Origin: Ramicandelaber brevisporus
Taxonomy: Eukaryota; Kickxellomycota; Ramicandelaberales; Ramicandelaberaceae
Assembly (NCBI GenBank): GCA_025201865.1
Contig: MU602773.1
Span: forward strand, 2,780 to 41,461
Direction: 5' to 3'
Length of the DNA stretch: 38,682 bases
A program made the position numbers and the translations under genes. Position 1 is the first letter of the stretch. Each line of letters begins with the position of its first letter. Under the pieces are notes generated by a model. It saw only the letters and a program-made list of their open reading frames with translations. It ran no database searches and had not been told where the DNA came from. Shown in pieces: positions 1 to 7,157 of this stretch.

Positions 1-1
1 C

Positions 2-907
2 ATGTCCAAAGTGCTTGCCGTCGTGCAGTTTTGTGCCACCGCCGCCGTCCAAGCCAATCTGGACATCTGCCGTCGTCTGATTGCCTCTGCTGTTCGTCAA
101 GGAGCCACTGTTGTCTGTTTGCCCGAGGCGAGCGACTTCATCGCAGCTGAACCTCACTCCCGTGTACTGGAACTCACTCGGAATGAAACGCCTCTCTTTG
201 TTGATGGCTTGAAGGAGCTGGCGCGCCGTCACAACATCTGGATAACCGCTGGCATTCACAGATTATCCAATGCACCTTCGACACTTGACCCAGCGTTGAC
301 CAAAACGACTAATGTGAGCATTGTGCTGAATTCTGATGGAGTCGAGGCGTCGTCTTACTCAAAGATCCATCTATTTGATTACCACGGCGCATCTCGTTCT
401 TTGGTTGCCAATGACGATTCTACCGCTGCTAATGACGCCCAAGTCCGCAATCCGCGTCTCATGGAAAGTGACAACACACTTGCTGGCTCAGTTCCTGTTG
501 CGCCAATTCAAACTCCAGTGGGTATGCTTGGACAGGCAATATGTTACGATATACGGTTTCCTCAGCTAGCCCACTGGCTGTCGCGGAAAGGCGCAGACAT
601 AATTTTGTATCCCTCGGCGTTCACGTTGGCCACGGGTGAGGCACATTGGGAAGTGCTCCTGAGAGCTAGGGCGATTGAAACGCAGTGCTACGTGGCTGCA
701 GCTGCACAGGTTGGCAAGCATTCTCCGAAACGTGCATCCTATGGCCACTCGATGATTGTGGATCCATTCGGACGTATTCTCGCCGAAGCCGATGGCCAGA
801 GTGAAGCCGTCATCCTGGCACCGATCGATACTGAGTTGATTGCCAGCGTTCGAGAAAGAATGCCAATCTCTAGTCACCATCGCCAGGATGTTAACTGGCA
901 CAGTTAG
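2..907 (+). CDS. NIT1: Nitrilase-superfamily amidase, deaminated-glutathione amidase type (NIT1; yeast Nit2)
   Basis: 301-residue carbon-nitrogen hydrolase. The Glu-Lys-Cys triad is visible: E42 in LPEASDF, K121 in YSKIHLFD and C181 in GQAICYDIRFP. The C-terminal half carries the NIT1-type signature YPSAFTLATGEAHWEVLLRA, followed by RAIETQCYV and KRASYGHSMIVDP. Family members hydrolyse deaminated glutathione, a side product of transaminases, in cytosol and mitochondria (family knowledge). The ATG lies one base inside the window and the protein starts directly with the first beta strand of the fold (KVLAVVQF), so the CDS looks complete although its promoter is outside. No intron. It converges on the uL11m gene with 86 bp between the stops. 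Mammalian NIT2 (omega-amidase) is the main alternative, but the PEASDF and HWEVLLRARAIETQCY signatures favour NIT1. Confidence 0.93.
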   Translation: MSKVLAVVQFCATAAVQANLDICRRLIASAVRQGATVVCLPEASDFIAAEPHSRVLELTRNETPLFVDGLKELARRHNIWITAGIHRLSNAPSTLDPALTKTTNVSIVLNSDGVEASSYSKIHLFDYHGASRSLVANDDSTAANDAQVRNPRLMESDNTLAGSVPVAPIQTPVGMLGQAICYDIRFPQLAHWLSRKGADIILYPSAFTLATGEAHWEVLLRARAIETQCYVAAAAQVGKHSPKRASYGHSMIVDPFGRILAEADGQSEAVILAPIDTELIASVRERMPISSHHRQDVNWHS

Positions 908-993
908 CCCGGTCGGTTTTAAACATGCTGTCTAGTTTTTAGTCAACGACAGTAACTGTTTCGAATAATATATTATAGTTTACTTTGTATAGT

Positions 994-1437
994 TTATGGA
1001 ACAACGAGGACACCCATGGTATTGGACGTGGCAATGAGCATGCGGCAAATGCTTCGCAGTGGCAGGTGTCTCAGATTCTCATCGTGCTGCTTAATCTTTG
1101 CAATCTCGTAAATGTGTTTGAGCGAAATCTTGCCGGCAACTTCGTGGCCAGTACTGCCAGATCCCTTTTCGATACCAGCGGCTTTCAGCAAGAAATGTGT
1201 CGTGGTTGGAGTTCTGACTGCGAATTTGAACGTCTTGTCTGGATTGACGTCGATACGAACACGCATAGGTGTTTCTGGCTGGTACACTTTGGTCACTTCG
1301 TTGAACTGCTTGCAAAAATCGATGGCTTTTACACCTCGCTGACCGAGAGCTGGACCGATCGGAGGAGACGGCGTGGCCTTTCCAGCTGGAATAACCAGCC
1401 TGATCATGGCTGCTGTGGCTTTACCCTTTCCCGACAT
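994..1437 (-). CDS. MRPL19: Mitochondrial large-subunit ribosomal protein uL11m
   Basis: 147-residue L11-family protein. The N-terminal L11 domain shows the hallmark run IPAGKATPSPPIGPALGQRG then VKAIDFCKQFNE, and the C-terminal RNA-binding domain follows from about residue 70 (TTHFLLKAAGIEKGS). In mitoribosomes uL11m sits at the GTPase-associated centre on the large-subunit rRNA. The bacterial-type spacing, rather than a cytosolic uL11 sequence, points to the mitochondrial protein (yeast Mrpl19, human MRPL11). The start is set at the ATG for MSGKGK; the frame stays open five codons further upstream but without another ATG. There is no obvious presequence, which is also true of the yeast protein. 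It is divergent from V-ATPase subunit e across 218 bp. No intron. Confidence 0.93.
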   Translation of the reverse strand: MSGKGKATAAMIRLVIPAGKATPSPPIGPALGQRGVKAIDFCKQFNEVTKVYQPETPMRVRIDVNPDKTFKFAVRTPTTTHFLLKAAGIEKGSGSTGHEVAGKISLKHIYEIAKIKQHDENLRHLPLRSICRMLIATSNTMGVLVVP

Positions 1438-1655
1438 ACTTGTACAATTCAAACGGTGGTCCCTTTTTTTGATCTACTCGATCGTGCAAGGCTTGACTTT
1501 TGTGTTTCTTTTTTTGTGTGTTGATTTTCTTTTTACTACCTTCTCGACAGGACAGCCGCAATCGACACGTCTGTTTTGACCTCTGCCCTCGTTCACCGAA
1601 CTCACACACTTAAAGACTATTAGACGGGCATACCACGATTAGCTAGCGACGTAAG
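1438..1655. promoter_or_regulatory. Shared divergent promoter region of uL11m and V-ATPase subunit e
   Basis: 218 bp between the two ATGs. The uL11m side is pyrimidine-rich on the + strand near 1460-1540 with several T-runs. No clear TATA box is seen. Inferred as a bidirectional promoter from gene orientation only. Confidence 0.5.
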
Positions 1656-1889
1656 ATGGGTTTGGCGGTAGTAGTGTTCTCGGGAGCCTTTATGGCAGCG
1701 TTGGCAGCACTGCTGGTGTACTTCATTCCGAGAAACTGGGACAAGGTGCTGTGGAAGACGTGTATCATTTTGTCAGTACTTTGCATGTATCTCATGTGGG
1801 CAATCACCTATCTCGCCCAGCTTCACCCTCTAGTTGCACCTCAGCGAGCCGATTTGAAGCCCCGTGGCGGGCATAATGGCGAGTTATAA
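1656..1889 (+). CDS. VMA9: V-type H+-ATPase V0 subunit e
   Basis: 77-residue, two-helix membrane protein. Helix 1 spans about residues 4-25 and helix 2 about residues 34-55. The diagnostic segment after helix 2 reads LMWAITYLAQLHPLVAPQR, which is nearly invariant in V-ATPase e subunits (yeast Vma9, animal ATP6V0E). The length matches the family (about 70-85). It belongs to the membrane V0 sector of the vacuolar proton pump. Here it is intronless and faces the Tcp10_C gene tail-to-tail with 25 bp between the stops, so the 3' UTRs must overlap. Too short for many gene callers but unambiguous. Confidence 0.95.
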   Translation: MGLAVVVFSGAFMAALAALLVYFIPRNWDKVLWKTCIILSVLCMYLMWAITYLAQLHPLVAPQRADLKPRGGHNGEL

Positions 1890-1914
1890 TCCCCTCATTT
1901 CTTTAAAGCATTGT

Positions 1915-3198
1915 CTATGTGTCAATTAGTGCTGTTCCATCTAAAAAATGCCATTCGTGGCGACCATCGGCGTGGTCAATGTGCATCGTTCCAGAGTTGG
2001 CGAAAGTGTAGGTGGTTGCGCCAGTATACCAGTCGCTGATTTGCACATCTCCGTTGTTGAATATAAGGGTATCGGTCTGCTTGCATGGATCGGTACATTT
2101 GATATTGCCATCGGGATATGCAGCGATTGTTATGGTATAGGGTTGCTTGAGAGACACTGTATACTTTCGCACTGTTTTGCCGTTTTGCAGTCTTGATTCT
2201 GCGCACGAGATATGATTCTCGCCAAGAGTGCAAATTACATCTCCAAGCAACATATCCTCAGCAGCGTCCAACAATGCATGAGCTTCGTCGTCTCTCGATG
2301 TTCGTTGCGTTGAGGATACCATGCGGTAAACACCGTGACGCTGTCTTCGAATTGGAGACAATGGTGGAATCGGCCGGGGCACTTGTCTGAGCTTCTCTTT
2401 TGAGAGATGCTGCTGCTGCTGCTGCTGCTGCCGCTCTCTGCTACTCTGAACTTGTACCATTTGTTCTCTTAACTGATTAATTTGCTCTTGAAGTCCATCA
2501 ATGGCTGTCTGTTGTCGTTCTAGCCGCTCTACAGCATCTTCATGCACACTTTGATGAGAAGATAAGGATCCAACATTGCCTATTTTCCTCTGAGATGGCA
2601 TCACTAATCTTCCAGTCACTGTGTCATTCGAATGACCACCAATACCCTTGGCCTGTGTAGCGGCTGTGTCGGTGGCAGTTGCGCGAGATGATTCCTGGTG
2701 CTTGTTTATTCTCGCTCTCGGATCCAACGGCAGTCTAGATGGCTCAGCATGCCTTAACGGGGCTGGTATGCGAGGCAATGGTCTCCATTTTGGTGTTATA
2801 TTTTCCGATTTGCTTGATGAATGTAATTGACTACTGCCATTGCTATTGTTGCTGCCATTGTTGTTGCTGCTATTGTTGCTGCTGCTATTGTTGCTGCTAT
2901 TGTCGTTGTTGCTGCTGCTTGCACCACTAACAGCCATGACCTGTGTTGTACTGCCACCACTATTCATTCCACCATCGTTAACTCTCTTGGTGCCTTTTCT
3001 AGTGCCTTTGCCAGTAATCATATCAGCCGTTATTCGTTCTCGCATCCGCTGCATATGACCACGAAGCACTCGAATCTCGTCAAACACCAAAGCTGAATCC
3101 TCAGCAATGCTACTCGTCTCACTGCTCTGTACCTCTGCTGCTGCACTGCCTACATCAGCGTCAAGAGTACTTCCTTCGAAACTTGGAGTAGCAGACAT
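1915..3198 (-). CDS. T-complex protein 10 C-terminal (CPAP/SAS-4 G-box-like) domain protein
   Basis: 427-residue protein from the ATG giving MSATPSF; upstream codons in frame have no ATG. The order is: N-terminal S/T-rich region, a short basic helix, a long S/N tract (about residues 90-125), a P/R-rich segment, a coiled coil (about 225-270, ERLERQQTAIDGLQEQINQL onward) ending in poly-Q, and a C-terminal beta repeat region of about 90 residues. The last part shows spaced aromatic/Gly-Asp turns typical of a G-box: AAYPDGNIK, LIFNNGDVQI, HIDHADGRHEWHFLDGT. In animals and flagellates this domain belongs to centriole assembly factors (CPAP/SAS-4) and Tcp10; it is a single-layer beta sheet that binds STIL-type partners. 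The CPAP tubulin-binding motif is not seen. Function in this fungus is unknown; a spindle-pole-body role is conjecture. Confidence 0.75.
   Translation of the reverse strand: MSATPSFEGSTLDADVGSAAAEVQSSETSSIAEDSALVFDEIRVLRGHMQRMRERITADMITGKGTRKGTKRVNDGGMNSGGSTTQVMAVSGASSSNNDNSSNNSSSNNSSNNNGSNNSNGSSQLHSSSKSENITPKWRPLPRIPAPLRHAEPSRLPLDPRARINKHQESSRATATDTAATQAKGIGGHSNDTVTGRLVMPSQRKIGNVGSLSSHQSVHEDAVERLERQQTAIDGLQEQINQLREQMVQVQSSRERQQQQQQQHLSKEKLRQVPRPIPPLSPIRRQRHGVYRMVSSTQRTSRDDEAHALLDAAEDMLLGDVICTLGENHISCAESRLQNGKTVRKYTVSLKQPYTITIAAYPDGNIKCTDPCKQTDTLIFNNGDVQISDWYTGATTYTFANSGTMHIDHADGRHEWHFLDGTALIDT
2407..2440. repeat. Trinucleotide (GCT)n tract encoding poly-Q on the minus strand
   Basis: Pure GCT repeats inside the Tcp10_C gene, encoding seven to eight glutamines just after its coiled coil. 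A second TTG/CTG-type tract at about 2827-2930 encodes the Ser/Asn-rich stretch. Confidence 0.85.
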
Positions 3199-3255
3199 CT
3201 TGAGTAACAAAACAAAATAAACAAAAAATAAACAAAAAAATAAACAAATCAAAGA
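3199..3255. promoter_or_regulatory. 57-bp A-rich spacer between two divergent ATGs
   Basis: The Tcp10_C gene starts at 3198 (-) and NTM1 at 3256 (+), leaving 57 bp that hold both promoters and both 5' UTRs. The + strand is almost all A, with repeated AAATAAAC-like units and T only as single bases. Poly(dA:dT) of this kind typically excludes nucleosomes (family knowledge for fungal promoters). Either transcription starts inside this spacer with minimal leaders or the core promoters lie inside the opposite coding region. Confidence 0.6.
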
Positions 3256-4161
3256 ATGGGTATTCGGCGACAGAAAGGTTCTGATCTGAGCACATCAGCC
3301 AAGCGTAGAAAGGGTGAACAGCTCGAAACGATAGCGAAGGCAGAAGCAGGAACCGAAGCAGACGCAGTAGCAACTACACCATCGACGACAGAGTCGGATG
3401 ACAATACTCAGGAGAAACCGGGCTTTTACACCGACGCAATCAACTACTGGGAGACAGTGCCAGCAACTGTTGATGGCATGCTTGGTGGTCTCGAGACTGT
3501 GAATGCAGCCGATGTCCGTGGCTCCTTGTCTTTTCTTGCCGAGCTGCGCACACTGCATCCACCTGCCAAAAGACAGGGCACCCAATCAACAGCATCAGCC
3601 GATTCATCACAGAAGCAGTATCCATGGCGCCGTGCGTGCGACTGTGGAGCTGGCATTGGCCGCGTGACAAAGAACATGCTGTTAAAGTCATTTGAGCATG
3701 TTGATCTCGTTGAACAAAATGCAGCCTTTCTCGAAGAAGCCAAATCGAGCTTTTTGAAGAATGAAATTGCGGATGGCCGAGTAACTGTATTGCCGGCTTG
3801 TGGATTGCAAGATTTTGCACCACAGCCAGCCACTCTGGATGATGATAATAGCGGCTACGATGTAATTTGGTGTCAGTGGGTGCTGAGCCATCTTACAGAT
3901 GAGCATCTCGTCAACTTTTTTGAGCGATGCAAGGCTGCATTAAGACCAGAGAATAAAGGAAGGTGGATTATTGTCAAGGAGAATATTGCTGCAGTAGAAG
4001 ATCAGTTTGATGAGCAGGACAGCAGCGTCACTCGAACAGACGCATCGCTCCGTGCAATCTTTGACAAGGCCGGACTCAAAGTAGTTAAAACGAAGACACA
4101 AACGGGCTTCCCACACGGATTATTCAAGGTCAATATGTATGCACTCTCTTGTAATGAATGA
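3256..4161 (+). CDS. TAE1: Protein N-terminal alpha-amine methyltransferase (NTMT1/Tae1 type)
   Basis: 301-residue SAM-dependent methyltransferase. Residues 1-55 are a basic/acidic disordered extension. The catalytic domain begins at FYTDAINYWETVPATVDGML (residues 58-77), the conserved entry of NTMT1/Tae1 enzymes. Motif I is DCGAGIGRVTKNML (129-142), then DLVEQNAAFLEEAK, then WCQWVLSHLTDEHL and the C-terminal strand around IVKENIA. The family methylates the N-terminal amine of X-Pro-Lys proteins, including ribosomal proteins (yeast Tae1 acts on Rps25 and Rpl12). The extension is longer than in the human enzyme (223 residues). Head-to-head with the Tcp10_C gene. No intron. Confidence 0.92.
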   Translation: MGIRRQKGSDLSTSAKRRKGEQLETIAKAEAGTEADAVATTPSTTESDDNTQEKPGFYTDAINYWETVPATVDGMLGGLETVNAADVRGSLSFLAELRTLHPPAKRQGTQSTASADSSQKQYPWRRACDCGAGIGRVTKNMLLKSFEHVDLVEQNAAFLEEAKSSFLKNEIADGRVTVLPACGLQDFAPQPATLDDDNSGYDVIWCQWVLSHLTDEHLVNFFERCKAALRPENKGRWIIVKENIAAVEDQFDEQDSSVTRTDASLRAIFDKAGLKVVKTKTQTGFPHGLFKVNMYALSCNE

Positions 4162-4254
4162 TCACATGTATTTAATCATTGATTCTATTAATTGTGATGT
4201 ACAAACAATTAAAAATGAGTGATAAATGAGAAAAAGATGAGTAAATAGTAAACT

Positions 4255-4290
4255 AAAGATAAGGATAAGGATAAGGATAAGGATAAAGAT
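4255..4290. repeat. Hexanucleotide repeat AAGGAT/AAAGAT, six units
   Basis: Four AAGGAT units flanked on each side by an AAAGAT variant. It lies in the convergent 3' region. The unit does not match a fungal telomere repeat I recognise. Confidence 0.85.
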
Positions 4291-4338
4291 AAAAGCAAAA
4301 AGTAATAGAGAATAAACGAAATACTAATTCACAAATGT

Positions 4339-4376
4339 GATGGATGGATGGATGGATGGGTGGATGAATGGATGGG
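4339..4376. repeat. Tetranucleotide repeat (GATG)n
   Basis: About nine GATG-type units, with GGTG and AATG variants towards the right end. Noncoding. Confidence 0.85.
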
Positions 4377-4457
4377 TAACTGTAAAGAGGAGACACTTTA
4401 CTAACCATAGCAACAAGATACGGAACAGGTGAGACAAATGAATTAATAAAGGATACA

Positions 4458-6640
4458 TTAATGTTGGCCACCATCGCCGTCATCGTCATCATCGTCATCG
4501 ACTGCTCCATCTTCATCATCATCTCCATCTCCTGCATGTTGATCCTTGGCCTTTTGCTGAATCTGTGGGACTCTACTGCTGTCTGCTGTTTGAGCAATAC
4601 TATCGAAGGAGAAGAGCTGATCAGTGGGCGATACTGGTAATCCTGCATCTGCTGAACCAGATGTTGCCGCCGCCGCTGCTGCTGCTGCTGCCACCGCCAG
4701 TGCAAGTGGATTTTGCATTGCTAAACTACTACCGTTGTTTTCCACTTTGACACTCGAGCCGCCGGGCTGGGTTGTGGTTGCTGAGCCAGGCGGTGACGTT
4801 AATGTTGGACTTGTGACTGGTGCTGAGCCGGTGGTCGTTGCTGACAGAATTGTATCCACAGTGGTTGCTGCGCCGGCCGGAACGTTGGAGCCACTTCCGA
4901 GAGGAGGAATTGTGATGCCAGGAGGCATATCTTCAGTCTCGGCCTTGCGAATAAAGTGATCCTTGAGGAAAACATTGAGCTGATGCATGTTTGTTTGCTT
5001 CACGCCAGTAACTGCCTCCATCTTTGGATCGCAGTAGATTTCACGCTTATCATTTGGATTCTGCAGATTATTGGCACGAATGTGAGCCCAGACCCGTTTG
5101 GTGACATCGGTACGTGAGCATATGCGTGTGCCAATCAAGTCAGACAGTGTGTCAGATACAATCCATGGAACAGTAAGTGGTGTAACTCGCTTCGGCCGCG
5201 GATCTCCATTCTCAAGGAACGCACTCTGTGTCTTGCGCTTCTTCTTGCCTTGTGCATCTTGCTTGCTCGATGCGCCGCCACTGCCTTCTGACGCACCAGC
5301 GGCTGCTGCGGCTGCTGAATCGGCGTTCTTCGATTTACCACCTGCACCCTTCTTGCTCTTCTTGCCCTCAGCTGGCGCTTTTGTAGCTGTGGCGCCAGTG
5401 CCTTGGGTCAGAACATCGGGCGAAATGGACGTATCCGCACCCCACTCACCACTGCTGGCGCCAGAGTGGCCAACTGCTCCAGGAACGATGCCCATAGATG
5501 CACTGGGCGGGATGCTGGATGTGAAAGGGAATGCTGGAACTTGGTTTTGGTAGCCCATGTGTGGCAGATACTGAGATGGATATCCCTGAGCAAACTGCTG
5601 CATTGTGTGCGGGTAGTGAGAGCCGTCTCCTTGGTAAGCACCTGAACCAGCGCCAGCACCGGCTGCAGCAGCACCATACATCATTGCCTGACTTGGATCT
5701 TGGCCGGGCCATCCTAGTTGAAGCATCCCTGTCGCCGTAGTCGCATCGCTACCGTTGGCTCCTGGTAGTCCAGCAATATGCGAGCCTTGCTGAGGAGGAC
5801 GAACGATACCAGGCTGCCCAGCGGCGCCATAGTGATCAGTCACTCCAGGGATGTAATGGCCTCCAGCTGCGGCTGCGGCTGCGGCGGCTGTGACGGCTGC
5901 AGCGCCTGTGAAGGGAGCGCTGGTTGCAGCTGCAGATCCTACAACTCCAGCGTTCTGTGAATTGTGGAAAAGCTGACGAGTGAGTTCATCAACTTCCCCT
6001 TTGACTGGCGTCAAGTCAATGCCATATTCGCGTTCAAGTTGACGGCGAACGGCTTTGGCCGAAATTGTTTCGGGGTCAGACGATGAAAGAATCTCTGTAA
6101 ACAAGCGGAGATATTCACAATAACAACAACAATAACAATAACAATAACAATAACAATAGTATGGATATTAATCACTGTCAGTATATCTCATGTTCTGGCA
6201 AAGATGGGACAACAGGCGTAAATCCACATGACATTGGCCCTTAGTAAACGACAATGGTATGGATGAATGAATAACAAGCGAGATGGTGAAAGCAGGCCTG
6301 AAAATGGTCTGACCTGCATCATGGCATGACACGGGATGTCGGTGCACTAAATTGCTGACATTCCCTCCTCCTCCCACAAAGCATGATCCACAAATCCAAT
6401 GTGCATCCATACTCTATTACTTGTGCACCAAATAGCAGCCATTTGCCAGCAGTCGTGACCAGTGCAAGCCATTCGAATTGTGCCGGCGAGATCAGTGCTC
6501 CTTCGAGTCGTGCTGCGCCTTGAACATCTCGCCTTGTTGTTGCCGTCATCGGTCTCATCAGCCTTGTTGCCTGAGTCAAGTCTTGTGCAACGATAGCACT
6601 TACCTTGGATTCTATTGCTGTAATGAGCCACTGAGCTCAT
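4458..6640 (-). CDS. DEK_C + SWIB domain chromatin protein (Uaf30/Tri1-like), two exons
   Basis: Spliced gene. Exon 1 is 6604-6640 (12 codons plus one base), the intron 6095-6603, and exon 2 4458-6094, giving 557 residues. Without splicing the long frame has no ATG at its 5' end. The donor reads CAAG/GTAAGT and the acceptor TTTACAG. The join restores the start of a DEK_C domain (MSSVAHYSNRIQEILSSSDP, then AKAVRRQLEREYGIDL). After it come poly-Ala and Gly/Gln-rich linkers, a Lys-rich basic patch (about 256-300), the SWIB domain (about 312-392, LTVPWIVSDTLSDLIGTRIC through LNVFLKDHFIRK), and an acidic Asp-rich tail. DEK_C+SWIB is the layout of yeast Uaf30 (an RNA polymerase I upstream factor) and Tri1, but this protein is more than twice their length. 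Which of the two it equals cannot be decided here. Confidence 0.85.
6095..6603 (-). other. Intron of the DEK_C-SWIB gene (509 bp)
   Basis: Perfect GTAAGT donor (complement of 6598-6603) and a pyrimidine-containing acceptor ending ACAG (complement of 6095-6098). The phase is consistent: one base from exon 1 plus two from exon 2 make a Glu codon. The intron carries a (TAACAA)n repeat close to its 3' end, and no clear branch site other than weak candidates. It is the only intron I can support in the window. Confidence 0.8.
6118..6158. repeat. TAACAA/AACAAT microsatellite inside the intron
   Basis: Roughly six to seven AACAAT-type hexamers, with an AAC interruption, about 25 bp from the 3' splice site. 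On the transcribed strand this is a TTGTTA/TTATTG U-rich tract that may act as an extended polypyrimidine-like element. Confidence 0.8.
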
Positions 6641-6747
6641 AGGTGATCCAAAATGTGCAGATGAGCGGTGGCCTTTTGCAGTTTCCCAAACAAACCAAGT
6701 GACGCTACAGAGAGTCTTGCTGTTGAGCGTCAAGGCGGAAAGCGAGT

Positions 6748-6770
6748 TGTGTGTGTGTGTGTGTGTGTGT
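6748..6770. repeat. (GT)n microsatellite
   Basis: About eleven uninterrupted TG units, some 110 bp upstream of the SWIB gene ATG. Confidence 0.9.
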
Positions 6771-6884
6771 TGTTAGTCGCCAACGAGAAAAGAAAAAAAG
6801 ATGGTAGAGAGAATCGGAATCCGAGAGAGACAGAAACAGAGAGAGAGAAACAGAGAAAAAGAAAAAATTGAAATCGCAACCGCA

Positions 6885-6958
6885 GAAACAAAAACAAAAA
6901 ACAAAAACAAAAAACAAAAGCAGAAACAAAAGCAGAAACAAAAGCAAAAACAAAAACT
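6885..6958. repeat. A-rich hexamer array (CAAAAA / CAGAAA)
   Basis: Tandem CAAAAA-type units with G-containing variants. No TSD-like flanks or poly-A tail of a retroelement are visible. Confidence 0.75.
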
Positions 6959-7157
6959 GAAATCGAAATTGAAAAGAAAATCGAGATTTTATTGGAGGTT
7001 ACACCGAGAGCCATTTTTATTTGATAATTTGCACTGAAAAGTAGTTATCCCGAAGGCATCGATGCTCACGATATCCTGCTGTTATCATGACAAGTTGCTT
7101 TTAAGCAAGGGTTTCTAAAAAAGTTACTTGTTTTCGTGTAATTACTTGTTTACACTG

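Larger units (their letters stand above)
4162..4457. other. Convergent intergenic region rich in simple repeats
   Basis: Between the stop of NTM1 and the stop of the SWIB gene. It holds AT-rich 3' UTR-like sequence, an (AAGGAT)n array and a (GATG)n array, and no credible ORF or RNA gene. Confidence 0.7.
6641..7157. other. Intergenic region with dinucleotide and A-rich repeats
   Basis: Lies between the 5' end of the SWIB gene and the 3' end of the PPPDE-PUL gene. It contains a (GT)n tract at 6748-6770, a GAGA-rich purine stretch at about 6795-6865, and a CAAAAA/CAGAAA array at about 6885-6958. Frames through it are low complexity and lack support as genes. The first 100 bp presumably hold the SWIB gene promoter. 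Confidence 0.6.

Noticed and set aside
985-1524. 179-codon plus-strand frame opposite uL11m
   Set aside because: Antisense shadow of a clear ribosomal protein gene.
4255-4376. Repeat arrays as a CRISPR or interstitial telomere
   Set aside because: Units are contiguous without spacers, and the AAGGAT unit does not match a known telomere repeat; these are microsatellites.
4253-4705. 150-codon minus-strand frame over the end of the SWIB gene
   Set aside because: Shadow of the acidic/Q-rich tail extended into simple repeats (PYPYPY from the AAGGAT array).
6347-6733. 128-codon minus-strand frame upstream of the SWIB gene
   Set aside because: It is exon 1 of the SWIB gene read on through the intron; beyond the GTAAGT it has no protein-like features, and upstream it lacks an ATG.
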